A DNA stretch of 28,088 nucleotides from CAZRVH01 sp964603635 (GTDB lineage: Bacteria; Patescibacteriota; Gracilibacteria; Peribacterales; Peribacteraceae). The position numbers were made by a program, and so were the translations under genes. The notes under the pieces are model-generated. The model was not told the origin of the DNA. It did not search any database and was given only the letters and a program-made list of their open reading frames with translations. Shown piece by piece: positions 7,613 through 15,217 of this stretch (position 1 is its first letter; each line of letters opens with the position of its first letter). The DNA is taken from positions 1 to 28,088 of the forward strand of contig CAZRVH010000013.1 of NCBI GenBank assembly GCA_964603635.1. The letters are read 5' to 3'.

Positions 7613-8509
7613 TTACCTCAACGTCTTCTGCATGATCAAATGCGCGGCTTTCTCGTGTTTGCGCACGGTATCCAGTTGGATATGCCCCGTTCCCTCGGCG
7701 GCCGTTTCGATATTGATGGAGCCGAAGCGGAACAGGAAGCTGAGTACATGGGGATAGAATGGCTTCACGTTGGTGATCTGCCGGTAATCCACGTGGTTGA
7801 TGCTGCGGCCAAGCAGGTGCTGGTTCTGGAAAATGAGCCGCTTGTCCGTGAGGTAAATCACGTCGTAGGCGAAGTCCCTCCATCCGCTCCACAGGAACAC
7901 GAGTGAGAACAGGATGAGTGCGACGCTGATCGAAATCGAAATGGCATTGATATCCGATACGACCAGGATCCCGATACCGAAGCTCAGGGATACCAGCGGC
8001 GGCACCGCCGTGAAGAGCAGGAACAGCGGATGCCTGCGGATGACGTATTCCACCGTCTCCCCTTCCAGAAGGTCGATGTTCTTCAGGTGCAATTCCTTTT
8101 TGTCCTTCGGCACTTCCTCGTGGATGCCGAGGATCTTGAAGATGCGGATGAGACGCACGAGGCGCAGGTATTCGCCCCAGGGAATGCCGCTGTAAAACGG
8201 GATGATGCTGAGCAGGTCGATGATGCCGTTCGCGGAAAAGACATAGCCGATCCGACTGGGTGCCGCGTAGATGCGAAGGACATATTCCACCATGAACAGT
8301 CCCACGAAGACCGCGTCGATGGCGAAGAGCGTGTCGGCGAGGTTGTCCGTGCCCGGGAAAAATTCCAGCGGCAAAATGGATACCGACACGATGATGAAAA
8401 TCACCAGCGTGAAATGGAACGCGTGTCCCGCCCGCCCGCGCCCGTCGTGCATCACCGCCCACAGGTGTTCCCGGAAGATCTGCCGTTTGTCCGTGCGGCT
8501 GTGGATCAT
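7613..8509 (-). CDS. voltage-sensor-like (S1-S4) domain fused to a bacterial PH domain
   Basis: 298 residues. S1 about 31-46; S2 62-81 with the channel-like EYVLR (E75, R79); S3 90-105 with D98 in IIDLLSIIPF; S4 114-127 with R116, R119, R122 and K125 at every third position. This is the voltage-gated K+ channel sensor pattern, but no S5-pore-S6 or TVGYG filter follows. Instead comes LLEGETVEYVIRRHPLFLL, two more membrane helices (about 160-205) and a PH-like domain (about 215-290: VIYLTDKRLIFQNQHLLG). Start ATG 8509 follows a -10 box by 7 nt; the in-frame TTG at 8545 overlaps the -35. It lies 29 nt after the dgt-like gene. Function unknown: a voltage- or proton-responsive membrane protein is possible. 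Confidence 0.82.
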   Translation of the reverse strand: MIHSRTDKRQIFREHLWAVMHDGRGRAGHAFHFTLVIFIIVSVSILPLEFFPGTDNLADTLFAIDAVFVGLFMVEYVLRIYAAPSRIGYVFSANGIIDLLSIIPFYSGIPWGEYLRLVRLIRIFKILGIHEEVPKDKKELHLKNIDLLEGETVEYVIRRHPLFLLFTAVPPLVSLSFGIGILVVSDINAISISISVALILFSLVFLWSGWRDFAYDVIYLTDKRLIFQNQHLLGRSINHVDYRQITNVKPFYPHVLSFLFRFGSINIETAAEGTGHIQLDTVRKHEKAAHLIMQKTLR

Positions 8510-8516
8510 GCTGGAT

Positions 8517-8545
8517 ATTGTGAGGCTTGGTGTGGGATTACGCAA
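8517..8545 (-). promoter_or_regulatory. leaderless promoter of the voltage-sensor gene
   Basis: TTGCGT (8545-8540), 17-bp spacer, CACAAT (8522-8517), then 7 nt to ATG 8509. The -35 overlaps the stop codon of the upstream gene. Confidence 0.45.
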
Positions 8546-9599
8546 TCTGCATGCCCATGCGCAGCGCGAAGGAATCCGTCATGCCCGCGATGTAATCCGC
8601 CACGGCGCGGTGCAGGGGCTCCTCCGTCCTGCGCTGTAGATCGATGACTTCCGCGGGTGGCGTTTTCATGTATTGCCTGAACAAACGGATGATCATTTCG
8701 CGTCCGTACCTGCGGGGACCTTGCACTTCTTCGCTGGAGTACAGGTTTTTCTTCAGAACTTGGTATAACTCGTCGCGCCCCCTCGCCACGTCGTTCGAAG
8801 CCCTGATCGCCTCGATCGAATGATCCGTTTCAAGCAGCTTTGCCGAGGTTTCGATCACGTCGGCTGGGATGAAACGAAGAAGTTCCGCGCGTATCATGGC
8901 GGGGTCCGGTCCTACTTTACGGATGATTTCGTCTGCGAGGGGTGACTCGCGCAGTTTCCCTATTTTCAGAATGCCCGAGCTCAAACCATCCTCGATGTCA
9001 TGCGCAAGGTAGGCAATGCGATCTGCGACATCCGCGACGCGTGCTTCCAGCGTATGTTCCACGATCTGACGGGTTGCGGGATGTTTCAATCCGTTTTTCA
9101 GCATTCCGTTGGTAATTTCGCGCATGAGATTGAGCCCTTTGTATCTCGGGTCGCGGTGTTCGATTGCTGTCACGAGACGATATCCCTGGATATTATGGTT
9201 GAAACCCGTTTCATATCCCTCCTGTAACAGCATTTCCAGCGTATCTTCCCCTTCGTGGCCGAACGGAGGATGGCCGATGTCGTGCACGAGGATGGAGGCC
9301 TCCACGTGGTCCTCATTCAAGTTCAACACTCTGGCGATGGTCCTGCCGACGTTGCTCACCTCTCCCGTATGTGTCAAGCGCGTGCGGAAATGGTCAGACG
9401 TTCCGTTCGCGAATACCTGCGTTTTGCCAGACATTCTTCTGTATGCATTCGTTTCGGCGATGCGATGGCGGTCGCGCTCAAATGCGAAACGATAGCGGTC
9501 GTCCGGTTCGGGTACGACCCTGCCGAGTTTTCCTTCGTGAGGCGTCGCGTAGGAAGCAAGTTTTTCGTCCGCCTGAATAATGCGCTCGGAGAGGTTCAT
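8538..9599 (-). CDS. dgt: deoxyguanosinetriphosphate triphosphohydrolase-like HD protein
   Basis: 353 residues. HD-superfamily metal-dependent hydrolase expected to convert dNTPs to deoxynucleosides and triphosphate. The order of motifs fits the Dgt-like family: YRRMSGKTQVF, RTRLTHTGEVSNVGRTIA (first His), ASILVHDIGHPPFGHEGE (the HD pair), GFNHNIQGYRL, then VADRIAYLAHDIEDGL (distal Asp). The N-terminal RYRFAFERDRHRI is also characteristic. Start ATG 9599 gives a full-length family member. A TTGTTT-N18-TATAGT promoter lies 11 nt upstream. Role in dNTP pool control is inferred from family only. Confidence 0.93.
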   Translation of the reverse strand: MNLSERIIQADEKLASYATPHEGKLGRVVPEPDDRYRFAFERDRHRIAETNAYRRMSGKTQVFANGTSDHFRTRLTHTGEVSNVGRTIARVLNLNEDHVEASILVHDIGHPPFGHEGEDTLEMLLQEGYETGFNHNIQGYRLVTAIEHRDPRYKGLNLMREITNGMLKNGLKHPATRQIVEHTLEARVADVADRIAYLAHDIEDGLSSGILKIGKLRESPLADEIIRKVGPDPAMIRAELLRFIPADVIETSAKLLETDHSIEAIRASNDVARGRDELYQVLKKNLYSSEEVQGPRRYGREMIIRLFRQYMKTPPAEVIDLQRRTEEPLHRAVADYIAGMTDSFALRMGMQIA

Positions 9600-9610
9600 G
9601 GAAGTAAGCG

Positions 9611-9640
9611 ACTATACACCTTCGCAAAACGATCAAACAA
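9611..9640 (-). promoter_or_regulatory. promoter of the dgt-like gene
   Basis: TTGTTT (9640-9635), 18-bp spacer, TATAGT (9616-9611), then 11 nt to ATG 9599, so the leader would be only about 4 nt. Confidence 0.5.
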
Positions 9641-9876
9641 ATCCGGTTTTTCGCCATTATTAAAAATCCCAGGAACCGTTTGTAGGAATGCTTGATCCCT
9701 GGGTATCAGGGGGGTGGCCGCATCCCGCGGCCGCAGCCGGGGGAGAATAGGCCTCCCAATTACAAGCAATTAGGAAAAAAACATACCTACGAATCACGAG
9801 TTACCGAGACTGGGTTCAGTGTAGCAGGAAGCGGTTTTCGGTCTACAAAATTGGCAGGAATATTTGAAGATGCGGA
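9641..9876. other. intergenic, no gene seen
   Basis: Contains two GC-rich hairpins (CCCTG/CAGGG near 9700 and GGCCGC/GCGGCC at about 9716-9734) and an A-rich stretch at 9773-9783. ORFs across it have no protein-like features. Nothing else recognised. Confidence 0.5.
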
Positions 9877-9951
9877 GGAAATCAACGCAATCAATGGAAT
9901 AAAGGATGGTTTTCACGGGCATCATCGATTTCTTTGATTGCCTTGATTTCC
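9877..9951 (-). terminator. long hairpin repeat after pgeF
   Basis: 18-nt arms (9877-9894 and 9934-9951) pair with one mismatch and flank 39 nt. The arms share the ATCAA/GCAATCAA motif with the repeat after yidC. It lies 20 nt beyond the pgeF stop. It may stop transcription or protect the mRNA end. Confidence 0.5.
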
Positions 9952-9970
9952 CCTATCTCTTCTATTTCCT

Positions 9971-10648
9971 CTATTTCCTCAAACAAATCGTCAGCATATT
10001 CCGGTAATTCTGTTCGAATGCCTTGGGGTCTTTCGATCGGTAGCTCCAGTATGTTTCCTGCATGCATTTCACGCAGTCGGGCGATCGTTCCCGGTTCGTT
10101 GCCGGCACGCCGGCTGCCTCCAGCTGGGCATCCGCCGCCGCTCGGAGATCGGCGCATCGTCCGTTGAAAAAGCGGGGATCGACATTGGGCAACTCCTTCG
10201 CCGGGTCCGTGAACTCCGCGCAGCGTTGGCAAAGCGACGGCCCCGCGCACACGAGCGTCTCCGAGGGGTCGATCCCCCACCGTTCCCGGACCGTTTCGAA
10301 GAACGCCGGGATGATCCCGTCGCGCACGCCTTTCCAGCCCGCATGGATCACGCCGATCACCTGCTTCGCCGGCGCGTACACAAGCAATGGCTGGCAGTCC
10401 GCCGTGCGCATCACGAGCGTCAGATCCTTCGTATCCGTCGCGGCGGCATCCGTCCCCTCCGTGCGATGCGACGTCGTATCGACGATGATCGTCCGCGCCC
10501 CGTGTATCTGTCGCAGCGTCACGAATCGGTTCGTGCCCAATGCTTTTTCCACCGAGGCATCATCCGACAGGTCATCTTCCCGCGTGAATGACCGCACGTC
10601 GATCGTTTCCTTGAAGGGGGCCAGCAATGCGAAGGGGTGCTCGATCAT
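9971..10648 (-). CDS. pgeF: PgeF/YfiH-type laccase-fold protein
   Basis: 225 residues, family of peptidoglycan editing factor and multicopper-oxidase-fold purine nucleoside enzymes. Zn-site motifs are all present: QIHGARTIIVD (His), MRTADCQPLLVY (Cys) and VIHAGWKGV (His). GPSLCQRCAEF follows and is also conserved. Family members remove miscoupled muropeptide precursors or act on purine nucleosides; which applies here cannot be told. Start ATG 10648 is chosen over an in-frame TTG at 10681 that overlaps a -10 box. The ATG overlaps the stop of a 9-codon ORF (ATGA) that begins at the predicted transcription start. Confidence 0.9.
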   Translation of the reverse strand: MIEHPFALLAPFKETIDVRSFTREDDLSDDASVEKALGTNRFVTLRQIHGARTIIVDTTSHRTEGTDAAATDTKDLTLVMRTADCQPLLVYAPAKQVIGVIHAGWKGVRDGIIPAFFETVRERWGIDPSETLVCAGPSLCQRCAEFTDPAKELPNVDPRFFNGRCADLRAAADAQLEAAGVPATNRERSPDCVKCMQETYWSYRSKDPKAFEQNYRNMLTICLRK

Positions 10649-10674
10649 CCGGCTACGCTTGAAAAACGTTCCAT
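10645..10674 (-). CDS. possible 9-codon leaderless upstream ORF of pgeF
   Basis: ATG at 10674 lies 6 nt after the extended -10 TGCTATGAT and encodes MERFSSVAG before TGA. Its stop overlaps the pgeF start as ATGA. It could load ribosomes for pgeF by translational coupling. Too short for coding statistics. Confidence 0.35.
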   Translation of the reverse strand: MERFSSVAG

Positions 10675-10680
10675 GCCGCA

Positions 10681-10689
10681 ATCATAGCA
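10681..10689 (-). promoter_or_regulatory. extended -10 promoter upstream of pgeF
   Basis: TGC followed by TATGAT (10686-10681) on the minus strand, 6 nt before ATG 10674 and 32 nt before pgeF ATG 10648. Confidence 0.5.
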
Positions 10690-10724
10690 AATGTCGGCCT
10701 CGATGCAGTTGCTACGCCGCGATT

Positions 10725-11855
10725 TTATGCGAAAAATCGGTCGCGCTTTCCGTTCTTGAAATCCGCGTACGCCGCGTCCACCGTTTCCCGGATCTTCGCG
10801 CGGAATTCGTCCTGCGAGAATCCTTTCGCAAAGGCGCGGATCGCATTCCTGTCCCATGCCTTCGCTTTGAATTCTTCCAGTGCCCCCTTCAGGCTTTCCT
10901 TCGTCTGCTCCGGGAAGAGGATGCTGGTCACGCCTTCTTTCGTGAGTGTCTTTGCGCCTCCCGCATCATAGGCGATCACCGGCGTGCCGCATGCCTGCGC
11001 CTCCAGCTGGACGATGCCCGCGTCCTCGTATTGCGGAAACAGCAGCGCCTCCGCGTTCGCGTAGAGGGTCTGCAGTTCGTCATCGGATACGAAGCCCAGC
11101 AACTCCACCGTCGGACCGGCAATCCGTTTCAGGCGTTTCTCGTCCTGCCCCTTCCCGACGATTTTCAGCGGAAGACCCAATTCGTTCGCCGCTTCGATGA
11201 GCAGGTCAAAGCGCTTGTACGGAACCATGCGTCCCACGGCCAGGAAATACGGTTGGGAGGCTGCGGTGGTACGAAGGGGAGTTTCCAAAAAACGGTTCTT
11301 CACGGGAGGGGGAATCACGATGCTTTCCCGGTCGTAAATCCGCTTGATGCGTTCCGCGCTCGTGTCCGAATTCGCGATGAACAGGTCCGTGCGTTGCGCG
11401 GTCGTCAGGTCCCACTGGCGCAGGCGTTCCAATCGTCTCTTGATGAACGGTTGCAGGAAGCGGGGGATTTTGAAGTCGCGAAGGTATTCCTCTTCCATTT
11501 CCCAGGCGTAGCGCATGGGCGTGTGGCAGTAGCAGACATGCAGCGTGCCGCTCTCCGGGATGATTCCCTTTCCCACCGCGTGCGAGGAGCTCAGGATGAC
11601 GTCGTATCCGCGCACATCCATCGATTCGATCGCCTTGGGCATCGCCGAAAGCAATACTTGGTGGTTTCCCAAACGTTTGTACCAGCGCTGGAGCGTGCTG
11701 ACGCGCACGTCCGCGCCTTCCAGGGCATGCACCGCTCCCGGGCGCGTGACGGTCGTGAAAAAAGGCGCGTCGGGATACAGCGCGCGGAATTCCGACAGCA
11801 CCTGTTCGGCGCCTCCGTTGGTTGTCAGCCAGTCCGCGGTGAGTGCGATCCTCAT
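10725..11855 (-). CDS. GT4-family glycosyltransferase
   Basis: 376 residues, GT-B fold retaining transferase moving a sugar from a nucleotide sugar to a glycan or lipid. The N-terminal acceptor domain shows MRIALTADWLTTNGGAEQV, a glycine-rich loop of family 4. HVCYCHTPMRYAWEMEEEY resembles WbaZ-like mannosyltransferases. The C-terminal donor domain has YFLAVGRMVPYKRFDLLIEA and then PQYEDAGIVQLEAQACGTPVIA with the E-x7-E-type motif. No membrane segment; probably peripheral. Donor and acceptor unknown; surface glycan synthesis is a reasonable inference. It lies upstream of pgeF and is divergent from ftsQ with 81 nt between starts. Confidence 0.92.
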   Translation of the reverse strand: MRIALTADWLTTNGGAEQVLSEFRALYPDAPFFTTVTRPGAVHALEGADVRVSTLQRWYKRLGNHQVLLSAMPKAIESMDVRGYDVILSSSHAVGKGIIPESGTLHVCYCHTPMRYAWEMEEEYLRDFKIPRFLQPFIKRRLERLRQWDLTTAQRTDLFIANSDTSAERIKRIYDRESIVIPPPVKNRFLETPLRTTAASQPYFLAVGRMVPYKRFDLLIEAANELGLPLKIVGKGQDEKRLKRIAGPTVELLGFVSDDELQTLYANAEALLFPQYEDAGIVQLEAQACGTPVIAYDAGGAKTLTKEGVTSILFPEQTKESLKGALEEFKAKAWDRNAIRAFAKGFSQDEFRAKIRETVDAAYADFKNGKRDRFFA

Positions 11856-11922
11856 GGGTCGGGAAAAGAAGCGAAACGGGATACTTGCCGGCCGTGCAAT
11901 GTCCTCTTCGCCCGTTCGGGTC

Positions 11923-11928
11923 TATCAT
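11923..11928 (+). promoter_or_regulatory. -10 box of ftsQ
   Basis: TATCAT (5 of 6 consensus positions) ending 8 nt before ATG 11937. No convincing -35 and no Shine-Dalgarno sequence. Confidence 0.4.
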
Positions 11929-11936
11929 ACAGCCTC

Positions 11937-12845
11937 ATGCTGAAGAAGCCACGACCGTTGCCATCCCGATTTAACCGCGCCGTGAACCCCGCGACGCGCC
12001 GTTTGGTGGAACGCAGGCATGGGCGCAGGAGGGAATTTTCCCTGCAGAAATGGAAGCGAAAATGGAATCATACGCAGGAGAGCCTCGGCGCCGTTTGGGC
12101 GTTTTTTCGCCGGTTCGGAGCGTGGATCGCGGGATTTTGCTTCTTGTGCGTCATCGGCATCCTGCTGTTTTCGCCGGTACTCCAGGTTCGTGAGATCCGC
12201 GTGTCACGCGCCGATCCGCGCGTGGATATCGAACAAGTACAGCGCTCCCTTTCGCCGCTCTTCGGCGAACGACTCATGTTCATCGCGAACGCGGACATCT
12301 ATCCCCTCTTGGAAAAGGCGATGCCGGATCTCGAAGGCGCGGACATCAAGAAATCCTATCCTTCCACTCTTGCCGTCACGTTGCGTCCCGCCCCGATCAT
12401 CGCCCAGCTCAAGATAGACGCCGCGCCGGGTGAGACGGCGAGCGGCGCTTCCCTCACCGATTATCTCACGCAGGACGGCATGTACGTGCGCTACGCCCCG
12501 CAACAGGTGAACACGGGCAGCGGGCTGACGCTGCTGCGCCTCATCGATTGGGGCGCCAAGCCGGTGCCCTGGACGCATCTCCTTGCCCCCGAATTCCTCG
12601 ACACGATGCAGAAGACCGAAGCCGCTCTGTCCGCGGAATTCGATCTCAAGACGACGGAGCGCATCGTGTATCTCCGCGCGCGCGAATTCCATCTGAAGAT
12701 CGGAGCCGTCGAATTGTGGTTCGACCTACGAAGCACCGTCGGGGAACAGATCGCCCGGTACAGGCTGTACCGCAAGGCATCGGACAAGACGCCGGCGAAG
12801 CAGTACGTGGACCTGAGGCTGAGGGATAAGATCGTGTACAAATAG
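11937..12845 (+). CDS. ftsQ: FtsQ/DivIB-type cell-division protein
   Basis: 302 residues, bitopic inner-membrane protein. The cytoplasmic N-terminus (1-60) is very Arg/Lys-rich (RRLVERRHGRRR). One membrane helix spans about 61-79 (GAWIAGFCFLCVIGILLF). A POTRA-like domain follows (about 82-150: LQVREIRVSRAD, then PDLEGADIKKSYPSTLAVTL, the KxYPxTLxV hallmark of FtsQ). The rest (150-300) is an FtsQ-like beta domain ending in DLRLRDKIVYK. Divisome function is inferred from the family. The open frame extends far upstream but that part is antisense to pgeF and the glycosyltransferase. Not beside murB/ftsA/ftsZ as in a classical dcw cluster. Confidence 0.85.
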   Translation: MLKKPRPLPSRFNRAVNPATRRLVERRHGRRREFSLQKWKRKWNHTQESLGAVWAFFRRFGAWIAGFCFLCVIGILLFSPVLQVREIRVSRADPRVDIEQVQRSLSPLFGERLMFIANADIYPLLEKAMPDLEGADIKKSYPSTLAVTLRPAPIIAQLKIDAAPGETASGASLTDYLTQDGMYVRYAPQQVNTGSGLTLLRLIDWGAKPVPWTHLLAPEFLDTMQKTEAALSAEFDLKTTERIVYLRAREFHLKIGAVELWFDLRSTVGEQIARYRLYRKASDKTPAKQYVDLRLRDKIVYK

Positions 12846-12936
12846 GTCGTAGGTTATAGGCGGTAGTTTGTAGGGATTGTTGCTCGGTTCAACAGTTCTG
12901 CAACCTACAAGCTACAACCTATTTCCTAATCGTCTT
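12846..12936. repeat. intergenic TAGGTTGTAG-type hairpin repeat, copy 1
   Basis: Starts right after the ftsQ stop: GTAGGTTATAGGCGGTAG near 12850 faces CTACAAGCTACAACCTA near 12905, forming an imperfect stem over about 40 nt. The same family recurs after the LysM-M23 gene at 14892. Probably an mRNA-end structure. Confidence 0.55.
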
Positions 12937-12953
12937 TTTTGTAGTCCAAACGG

Positions 12954-12982
12954 TTGTCCCCCACCCCCCTCTTCCCTAGACT
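12954..12982 (+). promoter_or_regulatory. leaderless promoter of the D,D-carboxypeptidase
   Basis: TTGTCC, 17-bp spacer, TAGACT (12977-12982), then 7 nt to ATG 12990. No Shine-Dalgarno sequence. Confidence 0.6.
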
Positions 12983-12989
12983 GTCCGGG

Positions 12990-13850
12990 ATGTTTGGACC
13001 CCTACTTTCCTTGTTCCTCATGGGAATGGTTCCCGTGTGGGGCATGCCGCCGGAAGGATCCGTCATAAGCAAGGAACTGCATGTCGCGCCGCCCGCACTC
13101 GCCTGGCAAGGCGACGTGCCCGATTTCGCGCGTAGGCTTTCCGCGTCCGGCATCATCATCATGGATCTCGAAAGCGGGCAGACGGTGTTCCAAAAGAACG
13201 CTTCTTTGGAGATGCCGATGGCCAGCCTGACCAAGCTCATGACGGCGCTCGTCATCGTGGAAAACCATGCGTTGGATGAAAAAGTCCGCGTACCCTCGGA
13301 TATCGAAGACGTGCAAGGTAACAGCGTCCATCTTCCCGCCGGAGATACGTTCACCGTGGGAGATCTGCTCTCCGCGCTCCTGATCATGTCCAGCAATGAT
13401 GCCGCGGTGACGCTTGCGAAGTATCACAGCGGTTCCGAGAACGAATTCGCCAAGGAGATGAACGCCCGCGCGCAGGTATTGGGATTGCGCGACACGCACT
13501 ACGACAACGCGTCCGGCCTCGACAGCCGGAGCCAGGTCTCCACGCCGCGCGACGTGGCGTTGCTTGGCACGTTCGTCATGCGCATTCCGGAGATCGCGGA
13601 GCGCATGTCCACGGCATCCATGACCATCACCAGCTTGGAGGGGAATTCCATGTCACTGTCGCACACGAACAACCTTCTGCATGGCAGCAATTCCTCCGTC
13701 ATCGCCGGAAAGACCGGCACCACCGATGCCGCGGGCCAGTGCCTGCTTTCCATCGTCGAGGAAAAAAACCGTTCGTACGTCGTCGTCCTCCTGCATTCCG
13801 CCAACCGCTACGGTGACATGAGCCGCATCCTCCCCGTCCTTCCCGAATAA
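12990..13850 (+). CDS. D-alanyl-D-alanine carboxypeptidase (peptidase S11, penicillin-binding protein)
   Basis: 286 residues. Trims the terminal D-Ala of peptidoglycan stem peptides outside the membrane. A short hydrophobic signal (MFGPLLSLFLMGMVPVWG) is followed by the serine penicillin-recognition fold. The three catalytic motifs are complete: S79-L-T-K82 (MASLTKLMTAL), S134-S-N136 (IMSSNDAAV) and K241-T-G243 (AGKTGTTDAAGQ). It ends with the S11 core and lacks the extra C-terminal domain and anchor helix of DacA/DacC, so it is a short form. The start fits the promoter 7 nt upstream. Next gene begins 6 nt after the stop, so the pair is an operon. Confidence 0.93.
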   Translation: MFGPLLSLFLMGMVPVWGMPPEGSVISKELHVAPPALAWQGDVPDFARRLSASGIIIMDLESGQTVFQKNASLEMPMASLTKLMTALVIVENHALDEKVRVPSDIEDVQGNSVHLPAGDTFTVGDLLSALLIMSSNDAAVTLAKYHSGSENEFAKEMNARAQVLGLRDTHYDNASGLDSRSQVSTPRDVALLGTFVMRIPEIAERMSTASMTITSLEGNSMSLSHTNNLLHGSNSSVIAGKTGTTDAAGQCLLSIVEEKNRSYVVVLLHSANRYGDMSRILPVLPE

Positions 13851-13856
13851 CCAGGC

Positions 13857-14891
13857 GTGAAGCCGCTTCCCGTCCGTCATTGGCTGTCCCTGCGCATCCG
13901 TCTGTTATGCGCGCTTATCTTCGTGCTCGGCGGGTTCTTGCCCCCGTATATCCCCAAGGACGCACTGGCGCAGGCCGAGGACCAGGACATCCCCGACACC
14001 CAGCAATTCATGCTGGTGGAGGACGGCTTCCTCATGAAGTCGTCGTCCCTGACGCGCGCGGGGTCCCGCCGCCTCTTCGCGGACACCATCGCGCACACCA
14101 TCGTGGAGGGCGATACCGTGGAGAAAATCGCGCAGCAGTACAACGTGAGTCCCGATACCGTGCGCTGGGCGAATAGTCTGTCCCCCGCCGACAAGCTGAA
14201 GGCGGGCGGCCAGTTGGTCATCCTTCCGGTCGACGGCATTTTGCACACCGTCAGCCGCGGCCAGACGCTGTCACGCATCGCGCAACTGTACGATATCTCC
14301 GTCGCGGACATCGCCGCGCAAAACGGCATCGAGGGGGGATTTATCGCCGTGGGGCAGCAAATCATCGTGCCGCGCGGCAAGCCCATCGTCGCGTCGCCCA
14401 CGCAGGTCGCGCAGCAGCCCCCCGTGACTCCCCCGAAACCGGGCGCCAAACCGACCCCCTCCAAGCCCGCTCCCCCGTCCCCCGGCAAGCCGAAGGCCGC
14501 CGTTGCGGAGCCTACGTTTGGCATCCTTCAAATGCCCTGCGAGAAGTGTGCTTATACGCAGTACTTCCACGCGGGTCACTACGCGGTGGATATCCAACAG
14601 AAAGGCGGAGGGCCCATTTATGCGTCCGAGGCGGGCACCGTCATCCGCGCGGATACGGGTTGGAACGGAGGCTATGGCAACGTGATCGAGATCGACCATG
14701 GCAACGGACTCGTAACGTTGTACGGGCATAACAAAGAGCTCTACGTATCCAAGGGAGATACGGTCACCCGCGGACAGAACATCGCCTGGATGGGCAATAC
14801 GGGCCGCGTGTACGGCGCCACGGGTATCCACACACACTTCGAGGTCCGCGTGAACGGAGTGAAGAAGAATCCGCTGTTGTATCTGCAATGA
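13857..14891 (+). CDS. LysM-LysM-M23 peptidoglycan endopeptidase
   Basis: 344 residues, secreted or membrane-tethered wall hydrolase. Signal segment about 11-40 (LCALIFVLGGFLPP, then ALAQAE as cleavage region). Two LysM glycan-binding domains at about 79-124 (HTIVEGDTVEKIAQQYNVS) and 128-173 (HTVSRGQTLSRIAQLYDIS). A Pro/Lys-rich linker (180-215) leads to an M23 domain (about 236-340) with H241, D245, H291 and H325-T-H327, so the zinc site is complete. Starts at GTG 13857, the only start giving a signal peptide, 6 nt after the carboxypeptidase stop and probably coupled to it. Related in function to the M23 protein at 6589. Confidence 0.95.
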   Translation: MKPLPVRHWLSLRIRLLCALIFVLGGFLPPYIPKDALAQAEDQDIPDTQQFMLVEDGFLMKSSSLTRAGSRRLFADTIAHTIVEGDTVEKIAQQYNVSPDTVRWANSLSPADKLKAGGQLVILPVDGILHTVSRGQTLSRIAQLYDISVADIAAQNGIEGGFIAVGQQIIVPRGKPIVASPTQVAQQPPVTPPKPGAKPTPSKPAPPSPGKPKAAVAEPTFGILQMPCEKCAYTQYFHAGHYAVDIQQKGGGPIYASEAGTVIRADTGWNGGYGNVIEIDHGNGLVTLYGHNKELYVSKGDTVTRGQNIAWMGNTGRVYGATGIHTHFEVRVNGVKKNPLLYLQ

Positions 14892-14979
14892 CGGGTTGTA
14901 GGTGGTGGCTTGTAGGTTGTAGGTATTTTAAAAACACCGTTCTTTTTTATAAACTACCACCTACAAGCTATAAGCTTGC
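14892..14979. repeat. intergenic TAGGTTGTAG-type hairpin repeat, copy 2
   Basis: Arms 14894-14911 and 14952-14969 pair over 18 nt with one mismatch and two G-U pairs. A T-rich run (14942-14948) lies in the loop. It directly follows the LysM-M23 stop, just as copy 1 follows ftsQ. Confidence 0.6.
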
Positions 14980-14991
14980 CAATTCGATATA

Positions 14992-15020
14992 TTGCTTAAA
15001 TACAAATACTATGTTATAAT
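14992..15020 (+). promoter_or_regulatory. strong promoter with perfect extended -10
   Basis: TTGCTT, 17-bp spacer, TGT then consensus TATAAT (15015-15020). ATG 15031 follows 10 nt later. The best -10 element in the window, in AT-rich DNA. Confidence 0.7.
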
Positions 15021-15030
15021 AATATAGTAC

Positions 15031-15156
15031 ATGAAACACATATCCATCCTGCATCTTCCGGATGATAAAAGGCATCTGCTCAGCGCGGCGATCCTGTGGG
15101 TTGTCTTTGCCGGCGTGTGCGTCGCCTTTGCCAACGTATTGGCAGCTAGTACGTAA
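15031..15156 (+). CDS. 41-aa single-span membrane protein
   Basis: A polar head (KHISILHLPDDKRH) is followed by one hydrophobic helix (about residues 16-38: LLSAAILWVVFAGVCVAFAN) and a stop. The gene has a near-consensus promoter and an almost leaderless start, arguing that it is really expressed. No family recognised. It could be a small membrane regulator or a toxin-like peptide; there is no antitoxin evidence. The tRNA-Asp region lies downstream. Confidence 0.6.
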   Translation: MKHISILHLPDDKRHLLSAAILWVVFAGVCVAFANVLAAST

Positions 15157-15217
15157 GGAAGCCTATTTAGCGGTTGCGGAAGAAGCAGGCCACTGATACT
15201 CTGCGCGAGCTTTACGC

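Noticed and set aside
8030..8647. 205-codon plus-strand ORF
   Set aside because: Antisense to the voltage-sensor and dgt-like genes, with charged low-complexity composition typical of shadow frames in GC-rich DNA.
10062..11936. Very long plus-strand frame extending ftsQ upstream (927 codons in total)
   Set aside because: It is antisense to pgeF and the glycosyltransferase, both secure by motifs. The FtsQ part begins naturally at 11937 after a -10 box.
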